From positions 1-5,024 of the forward strand of contig CALBSY010000011.1 of NCBI GenBank assembly GCA_937967725.1: DNA of 5,024 bases, in the 5' to 3' direction. Within the stretch, counting starts at the first letter, position 1, and each line of letters begins with the position of its first letter. The translations under genes and the position numbers were made by a program. Positions 1 through 5,024 of the stretch are shown here, piece by piece. The DNA comes from an uncultured Alphaproteobacteria bacterium (GTDB lineage Bacteria; Pseudomonadota; Alphaproteobacteria; Caulobacterales; Aquidulcibacteraceae). The notes under the pieces were generated by a model, which was not told where the DNA came from, made no database searches, and worked only from the letters and a program-made list of their open reading frames with translations.

Positions 1-368
1 CCGCGGCGCTGTCGATGCTGGCGCAAAAGGTCGTGACGCTCGAGCGCTGGCGCGATTTGGCGGCGGCGGCGCGCGGAAACTTCGGCACGGCGCGGCTGAT
101 GCGCACGTTCGCGCATGCCGCCGACGGTTTCGAGGGCTGGGCCGACGATGCGCCGTACGATCGCATCGTCGTCAACGCGGCGCTGGAAGACTTGCCGCTA
201 GCGCTGCTCGATCAGCTTAAGCCTGGCGGCGTGCTGCTCGCACCGGTCGGCGATCAGAACCAGCGTTTGATCCGCTATCGCAACGGAGTGCGCGAGGACT
301 TGGGCCCGGTGAAATTCTCTCCGATCGAACGCGGCGTTCCCGAAGAGGATTCGCCGCCTGCGGCTTGA
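1..368 (+). CDS. pcm: Protein-L-isoaspartate O-methyltransferase, 3' part (5' end outside window)
   Basis: This cytoplasmic repair enzyme methylates L-isoaspartyl residues in damaged proteins with S-adenosylmethionine. The reading frame is open from position 3, so about 121 C-terminal residues are visible and the true start lies upstream. The glycine-rich SAM motif I must lie before the window. What remains follows the class I methyltransferase fold. VVTLER (about visible residues 10-15) supplies the acidic residue that normally binds the SAM ribose. ADGFEGW (40-46) takes the place of the usual GDG-x-x-GW. APYDRIVVNAA (50-60) and LKPGGVLLAPVG (72-83) match E. coli Pcm APFDAIIVTAA and its GG-x-L-x-x-PVG stretch. 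The tail KFSPIERG fits the family's VRFVPLV-x-G ending. A 38-nt gap separates it from the NlpD-like gene, as in the common surE-pcm-nlpD arrangement. The family is clear; a divergent Pcm paralogue cannot be excluded without the N-terminus. Confidence 0.86.
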   Translation, partial: AALSMLAQKVVTLERWRDLAAAARGNFGTARLMRTFAHAADGFEGWADDAPYDRIVVNAALEDLPLALLDQLKPGGVLLAPVGDQNQRLIRYRNGVREDLGPVKFSPIERGVPEEDSPPAA

Positions 369-406
369 GTTTGCGCAAAGGGCCGATTCTCGCGGACAAC
401 TGAGGC

Positions 407-1417
407 ATGATGCGCGCCGGTTTTCTCACCGCGCTGTTGGTTTCGGCCTGCGCCTCGGCGCAGCCGGCGCCGATTTCGTATGGCGGCTCGGGCGCCTCGC
501 CACCGGTCGCCAGTCGGCAAACACCCCCGCCTGCAAGTTCGCGTCGACCGCCCGCGCAAACGCCTGTCCGTGCGCCGGCGCCGGATGTCGAGCCTGATTG
601 GGCTGACGGCGAAGGCACGCCGCTTTCGGCTTACGCGTTGCAGCCCGGCGATGCGCAGCCGTTCGACCCTGCAAATCTGCCGCGCACGCATCGCGTTGGC
701 CGCAACGAGTCGCTCTACGACATCGCCGCGCGTTACCAGGTTCCGCTGCGCGCGCTGATCGATCAAAACCGGCTTGAACCGCCGTACGCGCTCACGCCCG
801 GGCGCGAGCTGGAACTGCCGCCGCCGCGCATGCACACGATCGCGCGCGGCGAAAGCTTGGAGGATGTTGCGCGCCGCTACAATGTGGATCCGCGTTCGTT
901 GGCCTTACTCAATCGGATGCAGGCGCCGTACCGTGTGCGGCAGGGCGACCGCATCGTGCTGCCGGCGATGGCGCGCGCGTATGCGGGCGTCCCGCCGGCC
1001 GAAAGCAGGCAATCAGCAAGCTCGCAAGATGCGCCGAACCCGAATGCACGCTTTGCGTGGCCGCTGCACGGAGAGATCGTTTCGCGTTTCGGCGCACAGC
1101 CGGGCGGCGGTCGGCTGGATGGCGTTGAGATCGCCGGGCGCGAAGGCTCGCCCATCCTGGCGGCGGCGGACGGCGATGTCGTGTATGCGGGCTCGGATCT
1201 CGACGCGTACGGCACGTTGGTCTTGGTGCGCCACGCCGACAATTACGTCACCGCCTACGGTTACGCGCGGCGCGCATTGGTGCGGGAAGGCCAGCGTGTG
1301 CGCGCCGGCGAGCCCATTGCCGAACTGGGCCAGCGCCCCGACGGGCGTGCGCGGCTGCTGTTTCAGGTTCGCCAAGGCGCGTCCGCCGTTGACCCCGCGC
1401 CCTTGCTAGGCGGGTAA
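407..1417 (+). CDS. NlpD-like lipoprotein: two LysM repeats and a degenerate LytM (M23) domain
   Basis: Probable envelope lipoprotein of 336 residues that binds peptidoglycan and likely controls cell-wall amidases rather than cutting the wall itself. Residues 1-14 form a short lipoprotein signal with lipobox VSAC, placing the lipidated cysteine at residue 15. Residues 16-62 are a Pro/Ala/Ser-rich linker. Two LysM repeats lie at about 94-137 (THRVGRNESLYDIAARY) and 142-185 (MHTIARGESLEDVARRY). The LytM domain spans about 217-333 and aligns with E. coli NlpD through ILAAADGDVVYAG and the GQRVRAGEPIAELG stretch. The M23 zinc ligands look lost: HxGxD is L237-D-G-V-E241, the first His of HxH is Y286 or its neighbour, and the last His is L318. 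The start is 407 or the adjacent ATG at 410; an in-frame TGA at 401-403 rules out anything further upstream. GAGG at 402-405 suits 410 better. Its place after pcm is the usual nlpD context. Confidence 0.87.
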   Translation: MMRAGFLTALLVSACASAQPAPISYGGSGASPPVASRQTPPPASSRRPPAQTPVRAPAPDVEPDWADGEGTPLSAYALQPGDAQPFDPANLPRTHRVGRNESLYDIAARYQVPLRALIDQNRLEPPYALTPGRELELPPPRMHTIARGESLEDVARRYNVDPRSLALLNRMQAPYRVRQGDRIVLPAMARAYAGVPPAESRQSASSQDAPNPNARFAWPLHGEIVSRFGAQPGGGRLDGVEIAGREGSPILAAADGDVVYAGSDLDAYGTLVLVRHADNYVTAYGYARRALVREGQRVRAGEPIAELGQRPDGRARLLFQVRQGASAVDPAPLLGG

Positions 1418-1455
1418 GCTGCGGCGAAACGGCGCGCGGGGGCGGCTGGCTTCGA

Positions 1456-1483
1456 TTGAAATGGCGGCGTGCCTAGATATAGT
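1456..1483 (+). promoter_or_regulatory. Candidate sigma70-type promoter for the yajC-secD-secF operon
   Basis: TTGAAA at 1456-1461 and TATAGT at 1478-1483 each match five of six consensus bases (TTGACA, TATAAT), separated by 16 nt. The stretch is AT-richer than its surroundings and sits in the only sizeable non-coding gap of the window, about 75 nt before yajC. It predicts a transcript start near 1489-1491 and a leader of about 70 nt. This rests on pattern only; no start site is known. Confidence 0.5.
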
Positions 1484-1487
1484 CCGC

Positions 1488-1514
1488 GCCGTCTCGGGGC
1501 GGGCCCCCGACGGC
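1488..1514 (+). promoter_or_regulatory. GC-rich hairpin at the predicted 5' end of the yajC leader
   Basis: GCCGTC (1488-1493) pairs with GACGGC (1509-1514), and GGGG (1496-1499) pairs with CCCC (1505-1508), leaving a TC bulge (1494-1495) and a five-base loop. The sequence that follows, TCTTCCCTC, is pyrimidine-rich but has no T run, so it is a poor intrinsic terminator. Because it begins at the start site predicted from the promoter candidate, it would lie at the very 5' end of the mRNA, where such stems often protect from decay. It could also end transcripts coming from the lipoprotein gene. The function is inferred. Confidence 0.4.
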
Positions 1515-1530
1515 TCTTCCCTCAGGTCCT

Positions 1531-1544
1531 GCGGCGATCGCCGC
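1531..1544. repeat. Perfect 14-bp palindrome just upstream of yajC
   Basis: GCGGCGATCGCCGC reads the same on both strands. As RNA it would form a five-pair stem with a GATC loop ending 15 nt before the yajC start codon; as DNA it could be an operator for a dimeric regulator. In GC-rich DNA a 14-bp palindrome can occur by chance, and nothing else identifies a binding protein. Confidence 0.45.
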
Positions 1545-1559
1545 TTCTAGCGCGGATCA

Positions 1560-1904
1560 ATGTTCATTTCCGACGCTTACGCAGCAGCCGGCGCCGGCGC
1601 ACCCGGCGGCAGCATTCTGATGCAAATCCTGCCGCTGGTTCTGGTGCTGGTGGTGTTCTACTTCCTGCTCATCCGCCCCCAACAGCAGGCGCGCAAGCGC
1701 CACATGGAAATGATCGCCGCGCTGAAGAAGGGCGACATCGTCGTCACTTCCGGCGGCATCATCGGCAAGGTGAAGTCCGTCGCTGAGGACGAAGCGCGGC
1801 TTGAGCTTTCGCCGAATGTCGAGGTGCGCGTTGTGCGCGGCACCATCGCCGAGGTGCGCTCCAAGACCGAGCCTGCGCCGGCCAACGATTCCAAAGCGGG
1901 TTAG
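1560..1904 (+). CDS. yajC: Preprotein translocase subunit YajC
   Basis: Small single-span inner-membrane protein of 114 residues, the usual family size, that accompanies SecD and SecF at the SecYEG translocon. A short Ala/Gly-rich periplasmic N-terminus (1-18) is followed by one hydrophobic helix at about 19-38, then the family signature LLIRPQQQARKRH (36-48), whose positive charges fix the rest of the protein in the cytoplasm. The cytoplasmic part carries the conserved VVTSGGIIGKV (61-71) and a second half VEVRVVRGTIAEV (87-99). The tail is polar and variable. The start is well fixed: an in-frame TAG at 1548-1550 leaves ATG 1560 as the first possible start. Its ribosome binding site is weak, with only GGA at 1554-1556, three bases from the ATG. 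The stop lies four bases before secD. Identification is secure from the motifs and the neighbours. Confidence 0.96.
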   Translation: MFISDAYAAAGAGAPGGSILMQILPLVLVLVVFYFLLIRPQQQARKRHMEMIAALKKGDIVVTSGGIIGKVKSVAEDEARLELSPNVEVRVVRGTIAEVRSKTEPAPANDSKAG

Positions 1905-1908
1905 CCCC

Positions 1909-3504
1909 ATGCTGCAAGTCGCGCGATGGCGCATCATCCTGGTCGCGATCGTCACCGTGCTTGGCATCGCTTTCGCACTGCCGAACTTCCTGCCCGAGCG
2001 CATGCGCGACAGCATGCCGGGCTTCCTGCCGAATCAGGCGATCAATTTGGGCCTCGATTTGCGCGGCGGCTCGCAGCTCCTGCTGGAAGTTGATGTCGCG
2101 ACGCTGCAGCGCCAGCAGTTGGACAATGTCGCCGACCAGATGGCGTCGGCGTTGCGGGATGCCGAACCGGCCATCCGCTACACTGGACGCGGAGTCGTCG
2201 GCGACGCCGCGCGCGTGCGCTTAGTCGACGCCACGCAGATGGAGCGCGCACGCACGGTGTTGCGCCCGTTGGCGCAATCCAGCACCGGTCCCGGCGAGAT
2301 CATGACCTTCAACGAAGGTGAGGATGGATTGATCGAGGCGCGCCTCGCCCCGGCGCATTTGCGTGAGTTGAGCCGCCAGGCGGCGCAGCAATCGATCGAA
2401 GTGATCCGCCGCCGCATCGACCCAACCGGCACCAGCGAAGTGACCATCGTGCGCCAAGGCGACGACCGCATCGTGGTGCAGGCACCGGGCGTCACCGATC
2501 CCGAACAACTGAAGGAGCGCATTGGACAAACGGCGCTGATGACGTTCCATTTGGTGCGCGAAGTTTCGCCGGAGGAAGCGTCCACCGGTCGTCTGCCGCC
2601 GGGCACCATGGCGGTGGGTCCTTATCCGGAAATCGGCACCAGTTCTGAAGTCGTGGAGCGGCGCCCGCGCTTGACCGGCGAACATCTGACGCGCGCCAAT
2701 CCGTCTACCGATCCGCAGACCAACGAATTCGTGCTCTCCTTCCAGTTCGATAGCGAAGGCACGCGCATCTTCTGCCGTATCACACGCGAGTATGTGGATC
2801 AGCGCTTCGCCATTCTTCTGGACAATCAGGTGCTGACCGCGCCACGCATTAACGAGCCGATCTGCGGCGGATCGGGACAGATTTCTGGCAACTTCACCGC
2901 GCAAAGCGCCAACGAACTCGCCGTCATGCTGCGCGCGGGCGCGCTGCCGGCGCCGCTCAGCGTCATCGAAGAACGCACCGTGGGCGCCGGTTTGGGCGCC
3001 GACGCAATCCAATCGGGCACGACGGCGTCGCTTATCGCGGGGGCTGTGACACTCGTTTTCATGGTGCTCGCGTACGGACTGTTCGGCGTCATCGCAGTCA
3101 TTGCGCTGCTGGTGAACGGCGTTCTGATCGTCGGCGCCATGTCGATGATCGGCGCAGCGCTGACGCTGCCAGGCATCGCCGGCCTCATTCTCACCATCGC
3201 CATGGCCGTCGACGCCAACGTGCTCATCTACGAACGCATGCGCGAAGAGGCGCGCGCCGGGCGAGGTCCGGCGTTGGCGATAGACGCCGGCTTCAACCGC
3301 GCGATGATCACGATCTTCGACGCCAACCTAACCACGATCCTGGCGGCGCTGATCCTGTTCCAATTTGGCGCTGGGCCCGTGCGCGGCTTCGCCTGGACGC
3401 TGTCGATCGGCGTCATCACCTCTGTGTTCACCGCCGTCATGGTGACGCAAATCATGATCGCCTGGTGGTTCCGCGCCACGCGGCCGAAGCAATTGCCGAT
3501 TTAG
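1909..3504 (+). CDS. secD: Protein translocase subunit SecD
   Basis: Inner-membrane RND-family protein of 531 residues. With SecF it uses the proton gradient to drive late steps of Sec export on the periplasmic side. TM1 is at about 8-26. The first periplasmic domain opens with LGLDLRGGSQLLLEVD (47-62), a family hallmark, and ends in MLRAGALPAPLSVIEERTVG (340-359). Five more membrane segments follow at about 370-390, 391-411, 415-440, 466-486 and 494-520. TM4 carries AVDANVLIYERMREE (433-447); D435 corresponds to the proton-pathway aspartate known from Thermus SecDF (D340). It is shorter than the 615-residue E. coli protein but looks complete and intact. ATG 1909 is chosen because similarity starts there (MLQVARWRIIL) and it lies four bases after yajC; the frame stays open further back inside yajC, but that part is unrelated. 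The ribosome binding site is weak, so coupling to yajC is likely. Cysteines C289 and C319 lie in the periplasmic domain. Confidence 0.97.
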   Translation: MLQVARWRIILVAIVTVLGIAFALPNFLPERMRDSMPGFLPNQAINLGLDLRGGSQLLLEVDVATLQRQQLDNVADQMASALRDAEPAIRYTGRGVVGDAARVRLVDATQMERARTVLRPLAQSSTGPGEIMTFNEGEDGLIEARLAPAHLRELSRQAAQQSIEVIRRRIDPTGTSEVTIVRQGDDRIVVQAPGVTDPEQLKERIGQTALMTFHLVREVSPEEASTGRLPPGTMAVGPYPEIGTSSEVVERRPRLTGEHLTRANPSTDPQTNEFVLSFQFDSEGTRIFCRITREYVDQRFAILLDNQVLTAPRINEPICGGSGQISGNFTAQSANELAVMLRAGALPAPLSVIEERTVGAGLGADAIQSGTTASLIAGAVTLVFMVLAYGLFGVIAVIALLVNGVLIVGAMSMIGAALTLPGIAGLILTIAMAVDANVLIYERMREEARAGRGPALAIDAGFNRAMITIFDANLTTILAALILFQFGAGPVRGFAWTLSIGVITSVFTAVMVTQIMIAWWFRATRPKQLPI

Positions 3505-3507
3505 GGA
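3503..3507 (+). promoter_or_regulatory. Ribosome binding site of secF overlapping the secD stop
   Basis: AGGGA overlaps the secD TAG (3502-3504) and lies nine bases before ATG 3517. It supports 3517 as the secF start; a second in-frame ATG at 3523 is spaced less well. The overlap fits translational coupling of secD and secF. Confidence 0.6.
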
Positions 3508-3516
3508 ACGCGAACC

Positions 3517-4557
3517 ATGGCGATGTGGCCACTGATCCGGCTTCTGCCGCAGAAGACCAATTTCACGTTCGTGAAGTTCGCGGCCTTTGCCGCGTTTCTA
3601 TCCGTGGCGGCGATCGGCGTCTCGTTGGTGTCGGTGTTCACCGGCGGCTTGCGTGAGAATCCGATCGCGGTCTATCAGGAGGCGGAAGGCAGCCCGCTGG
3701 CGCGTCTCGGCGCCATCATGGAGCATGGCTTCAATCTCGGTATCGACTTTCGCGGCGGCACCTCGATTCTGATTGAGGCGCCCAGCGAACTCGATGCGGA
3801 AGCGCTGCGCGCGCTTGCCGGGCGCGTGCAGGACGGGGACGTCGAGGTCCAGAACACGACCTGCCGGCCGGATAACGCGCCGCCCTATTGCGCCATTTTG
3901 AATTTCGAGAGCACCGAACAGGGCTCACAGACCGTCGAAGAAATTCGCGCGGGACTCCCCGCCATCACTGAAGGCGCGCGTATCATCAATGTCGATGTGG
4001 TGGGCGCCAAGGTTTCGGAGGAGCTGTTCTCGGGCGGTTTGATTGCGCTTGGCCTCGCGATCCTGCTGATGCTGATCTACATCTGGTTCAGGTTCGAGTG
4101 GCAATTCGGGCTCGGCGCGGTGCTGGCGCTGTTCCACGACGTCATTCTCACGCTGGGCGTATGGTCGGTGTTCAGGTTCGAATTTACGCTCACGATCATC
4201 GCCGCATTGCTGACCATCATCGGCTATTCGATGAACGACACGGTCGTGGTGTTCGACCGCATGCGCGAGAATCTGCGCAAGTATAAGAAAATGCCCCTGG
4301 GCGATCTCGTAAATCTGTCCCTCAACGAAACCCTGTCTCGGACCATCATCACCGGCTGTACGGCGTTGTTCGCCTTGACCGGGTTGCTGTTCCTGGGTGG
4401 GGAGGCGCTTTCCGGCTTCGCCATCGCGATGATTTTCGGCATAGTCGTCGGCACCTATTCGTCGCTTTACGTGGCCGCCCCGGCCGTTCTCATTTGGGGC
4501 GTGAAACGAGGGCGCGAAGGCGAAGCGCGCGGGAGCCCGCAGACGGCGGGCTCATAA
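3517..4557 (+). CDS. secF: Protein translocase subunit SecF
   Basis: Partner of SecD in the proton-driven export motor of the inner membrane; 346 residues, slightly longer than E. coli SecF (323). TM1 is at about 20-41, and the periplasmic domain carries FNLGIDFRGGTSILIE (72-87), a SecF hallmark. TM segments follow at about 172-190, 196-215, 221-238, 277-294 and 299-326. The proton-pathway residues are present: D241 in YSMNDTVVVFDRMREN and R275 in ETLSRTIIT, matching E. coli D213 and R247 as I recall them (Thermus D637 and R671). Residues 44-70, between TM1 and the GIDFRGG motif, form an extra loop that E. coli SecF lacks, where the helix runs almost directly into this motif. Cysteines C116 and C125 lie in the periplasmic domain. 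It follows secD after 12 nt with its own AGGGA site. The short polar C-terminus (329-346) is unremarkable. Confidence 0.97.
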   Translation: MAMWPLIRLLPQKTNFTFVKFAAFAAFLSVAAIGVSLVSVFTGGLRENPIAVYQEAEGSPLARLGAIMEHGFNLGIDFRGGTSILIEAPSELDAEALRALAGRVQDGDVEVQNTTCRPDNAPPYCAILNFESTEQGSQTVEEIRAGLPAITEGARIINVDVVGAKVSEELFSGGLIALGLAILLMLIYIWFRFEWQFGLGAVLALFHDVILTLGVWSVFRFEFTLTIIAALLTIIGYSMNDTVVVFDRMRENLRKYKKMPLGDLVNLSLNETLSRTIITGCTALFALTGLLFLGGEALSGFAIAMIFGIVVGTYSSLYVAAPAVLIWGVKRGREGEARGSPQTAGS

Positions 4558-4575
4558 GGGGCGGAGAAGAGAGCG

Positions 4576-4602
4576 TTCTCCTCGCGCGCGGATGGAGGAG
4601 AG
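4576..4602 (+). promoter_or_regulatory. Possible hairpin hiding the ribosome binding site of the PuuD-like gene
   Basis: TTCTCCTC (4576-4583) can pair over eight positions, one of them T-G, with GAGGAGAG (4595-4602), which contains the Shine-Dalgarno of the next gene. The loop is 11 nt. A competing stem pairs GGAGAA (4563-4568) with TTCTCC (4576-4581) and would free the site. The pairing is read directly; any regulation is inference, since a purine-rich site near a pyrimidine run can pair by chance. Confidence 0.3.
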
Positions 4603-4604
4603 GG
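4594..4604 (+). promoter_or_regulatory. Strong Shine-Dalgarno of the PuuD-like gene
   Basis: GGAGGAGAGGG lies directly before ATG 4606, with AGGAG (4596-4600) five bases from the start. It is the strongest ribosome binding site in the window and decides the start of the last gene. Confidence 0.75.
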
Positions 4605-4605
4605 C

Positions 4606-5024
4606 ATGGCCGTTTTTCTTTCGAACATTCGTTACGTCGCCTGGACCGCGTTGGCCCTGGCGGTGCTGCTGCTGATCTATTTCGCCATGGGCGTTGCGGG
4701 CTATGCCTTCAGCGACGCGGTCTTCTGGGAGGCCGCATTGCGCTGGAGCCACGTGCTCTCGGGCATCATGTGGATCGGCCTCCTGTACTACTTTAACTTT
4801 GTGCAGATTCCGAACCTGCCGAAAATCCCGGAGGAAAACCGGGCGCCGGCGATCGGCAAGGTGATCTCGCCGGCGGCGCTGTTTTGGTTTCGCTGGGGCG
4901 CGATGGCGACCCTCATTACCGGGCTCTTGCTCGCTTTCAATCAGGGCTACCTAGTGCAGGCCTTGACGCTCGGCGGCGCCGACGATCCGAGCTTTGCCGT
5001 CGCTAAGCACATCTTGATCGGCCT
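4606..5024 (+). CDS. Polytopic membrane protein resembling the PuuD (DUF989) membrane domain, 5' part
   Basis: The first 139 codons of an inner-membrane protein are visible; the 3' end is outside the window. Hydrophobic segments lie at about 11-34 and 45-66, followed by a polar loop rich in Pro and charge (67-85), another segment at about 89-111, and a fourth beginning near 131. The pattern WSHVLSGIMWIGLLYYFNFVQ (47-67) with H49, then P89, FWFRWG (93-98) and KH135, resembles the membrane domain of the urate hydroxylase PuuD family, whose conserved histidines suggest haem binding. True PuuD has eight membrane helices and a C-terminal cytochrome c domain; whether this protein has the latter cannot be seen. 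Many short relatives annotated as PuuD lack any proof of urate oxidation, so I give no gene symbol. It lies 48 nt after secF with no clear terminator between, so read-through from the sec operon is possible. The assignment is from memory of the family pattern. Confidence 0.65.
   Translation, partial: MAVFLSNIRYVAWTALALAVLLLIYFAMGVAGYAFSDAVFWEAALRWSHVLSGIMWIGLLYYFNFVQIPNLPKIPEENRAPAIGKVISPAALFWFRWGAMATLITGLLLAFNQGYLVQALTLGGADDPSFAVAKHILIG

Noticed and set aside
1488..1520. Intrinsic terminator for the lipoprotein gene
   Set aside because: The stem is good but is followed by TCTTCCCTC rather than a T run, and it begins at the predicted promoter start. I keep it as a leader hairpin.
1469..1786. 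Open frame on the + strand starting in the leader and overlapping yajC
   Set aside because: The product is strongly Arg-rich, typical of a shifted frame of GC-rich DNA, and it overlaps the clearly real yajC. I also checked it as a leader or arrest peptide; it ends inside yajC and has no hydrophobic signal segment.
1801..1908. Possible earlier start of secD at the TTG at 1801, inside yajC
   Set aside because: The extra 36 residues are Arg/Pro/Cys-rich, unlike any SecD N-terminus, and overlap the conserved end of yajC. SecD similarity starts at ATG 1909.
2221..3012. Long open frame of 263 codons on the - strand within secD
   Set aside because: It lies wholly opposite secD, its product is rich in Arg, His and Ala, and it has no recognisable domain. 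In GC-rich genes such antisense frames are expected.
4563..4581. Terminator between secF and the PuuD-like gene
   Set aside because: The six-pair stem GGAGAA/TTCTCC is not GC-rich and is followed by CTCGCG with no T run.
1..5024. Mobile element, CRISPR array, tRNA or rRNA, or hidden defence system
   Set aside because: I saw no direct repeat series, transposase-like product, terminal inverted repeats or tRNA-like fold. All sizeable frames are explained by housekeeping genes or their shadows.

Overview
The window is GC-rich throughout and all its genes lie on the + strand. It looks like a chromosomal housekeeping segment of an alphaproteobacterium. The order pcm - LysM/LytM lipoprotein - yajC - secD - secF is the familiar alphaproteobacterial arrangement, as I recall it, downstream of the tat/serS/surE genes. 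The SecD wording (for example the EPICGG stretch near residue 316) also looks alphaproteobacterial. A Caulobacterales or Hyphomonadaceae-like host is my guess; the sequence does not settle it.

Layout. Positions 1-368 hold the 3' part of pcm (protein-L-isoaspartate O-methyltransferase), cut by the window edge. Positions 407-1417 encode an NlpD-like lipoprotein with two LysM repeats and a C-terminal LytM/M23 domain whose zinc-binding residues all appear to be replaced. Positions 1418-1559 are non-coding and carry a good sigma70-type promoter candidate (TTGAAA, 16 nt, TATAGT), a hairpin at the predicted 5' end of the transcript and a 14-bp perfect palindrome. Positions 1560-4557 hold yajC, secD and secF with gaps of 4 and 12 nt, which fits one translationally coupled operon. 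Positions 4606-5024 hold the start of a polytopic membrane protein resembling the membrane domain of the urate hydroxylase PuuD family. It has a strong Shine-Dalgarno and continues past the window edge.

How it works together. YajC, SecD and SecF form the accessory membrane complex that associates with SecYEG and uses the proton motive force to help pull proteins out of the translocon on the periplasmic side. The NlpD-like lipoprotein is probably a secreted envelope factor that regulates peptidoglycan amidases. Pcm repairs isoaspartyl damage in proteins. The PuuD-like gene has no obvious link to export.

I see no mobile element, CRISPR array, tRNA, rRNA or toxin/defence module. The segment is mostly ordinary. 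The points worth a second look are the degenerate LytM site, the structured yajC leader, an extra loop in SecF, cysteine pairs in the SecD and SecF periplasmic domains, and a possible hairpin that hides the ribosome binding site of the last gene.
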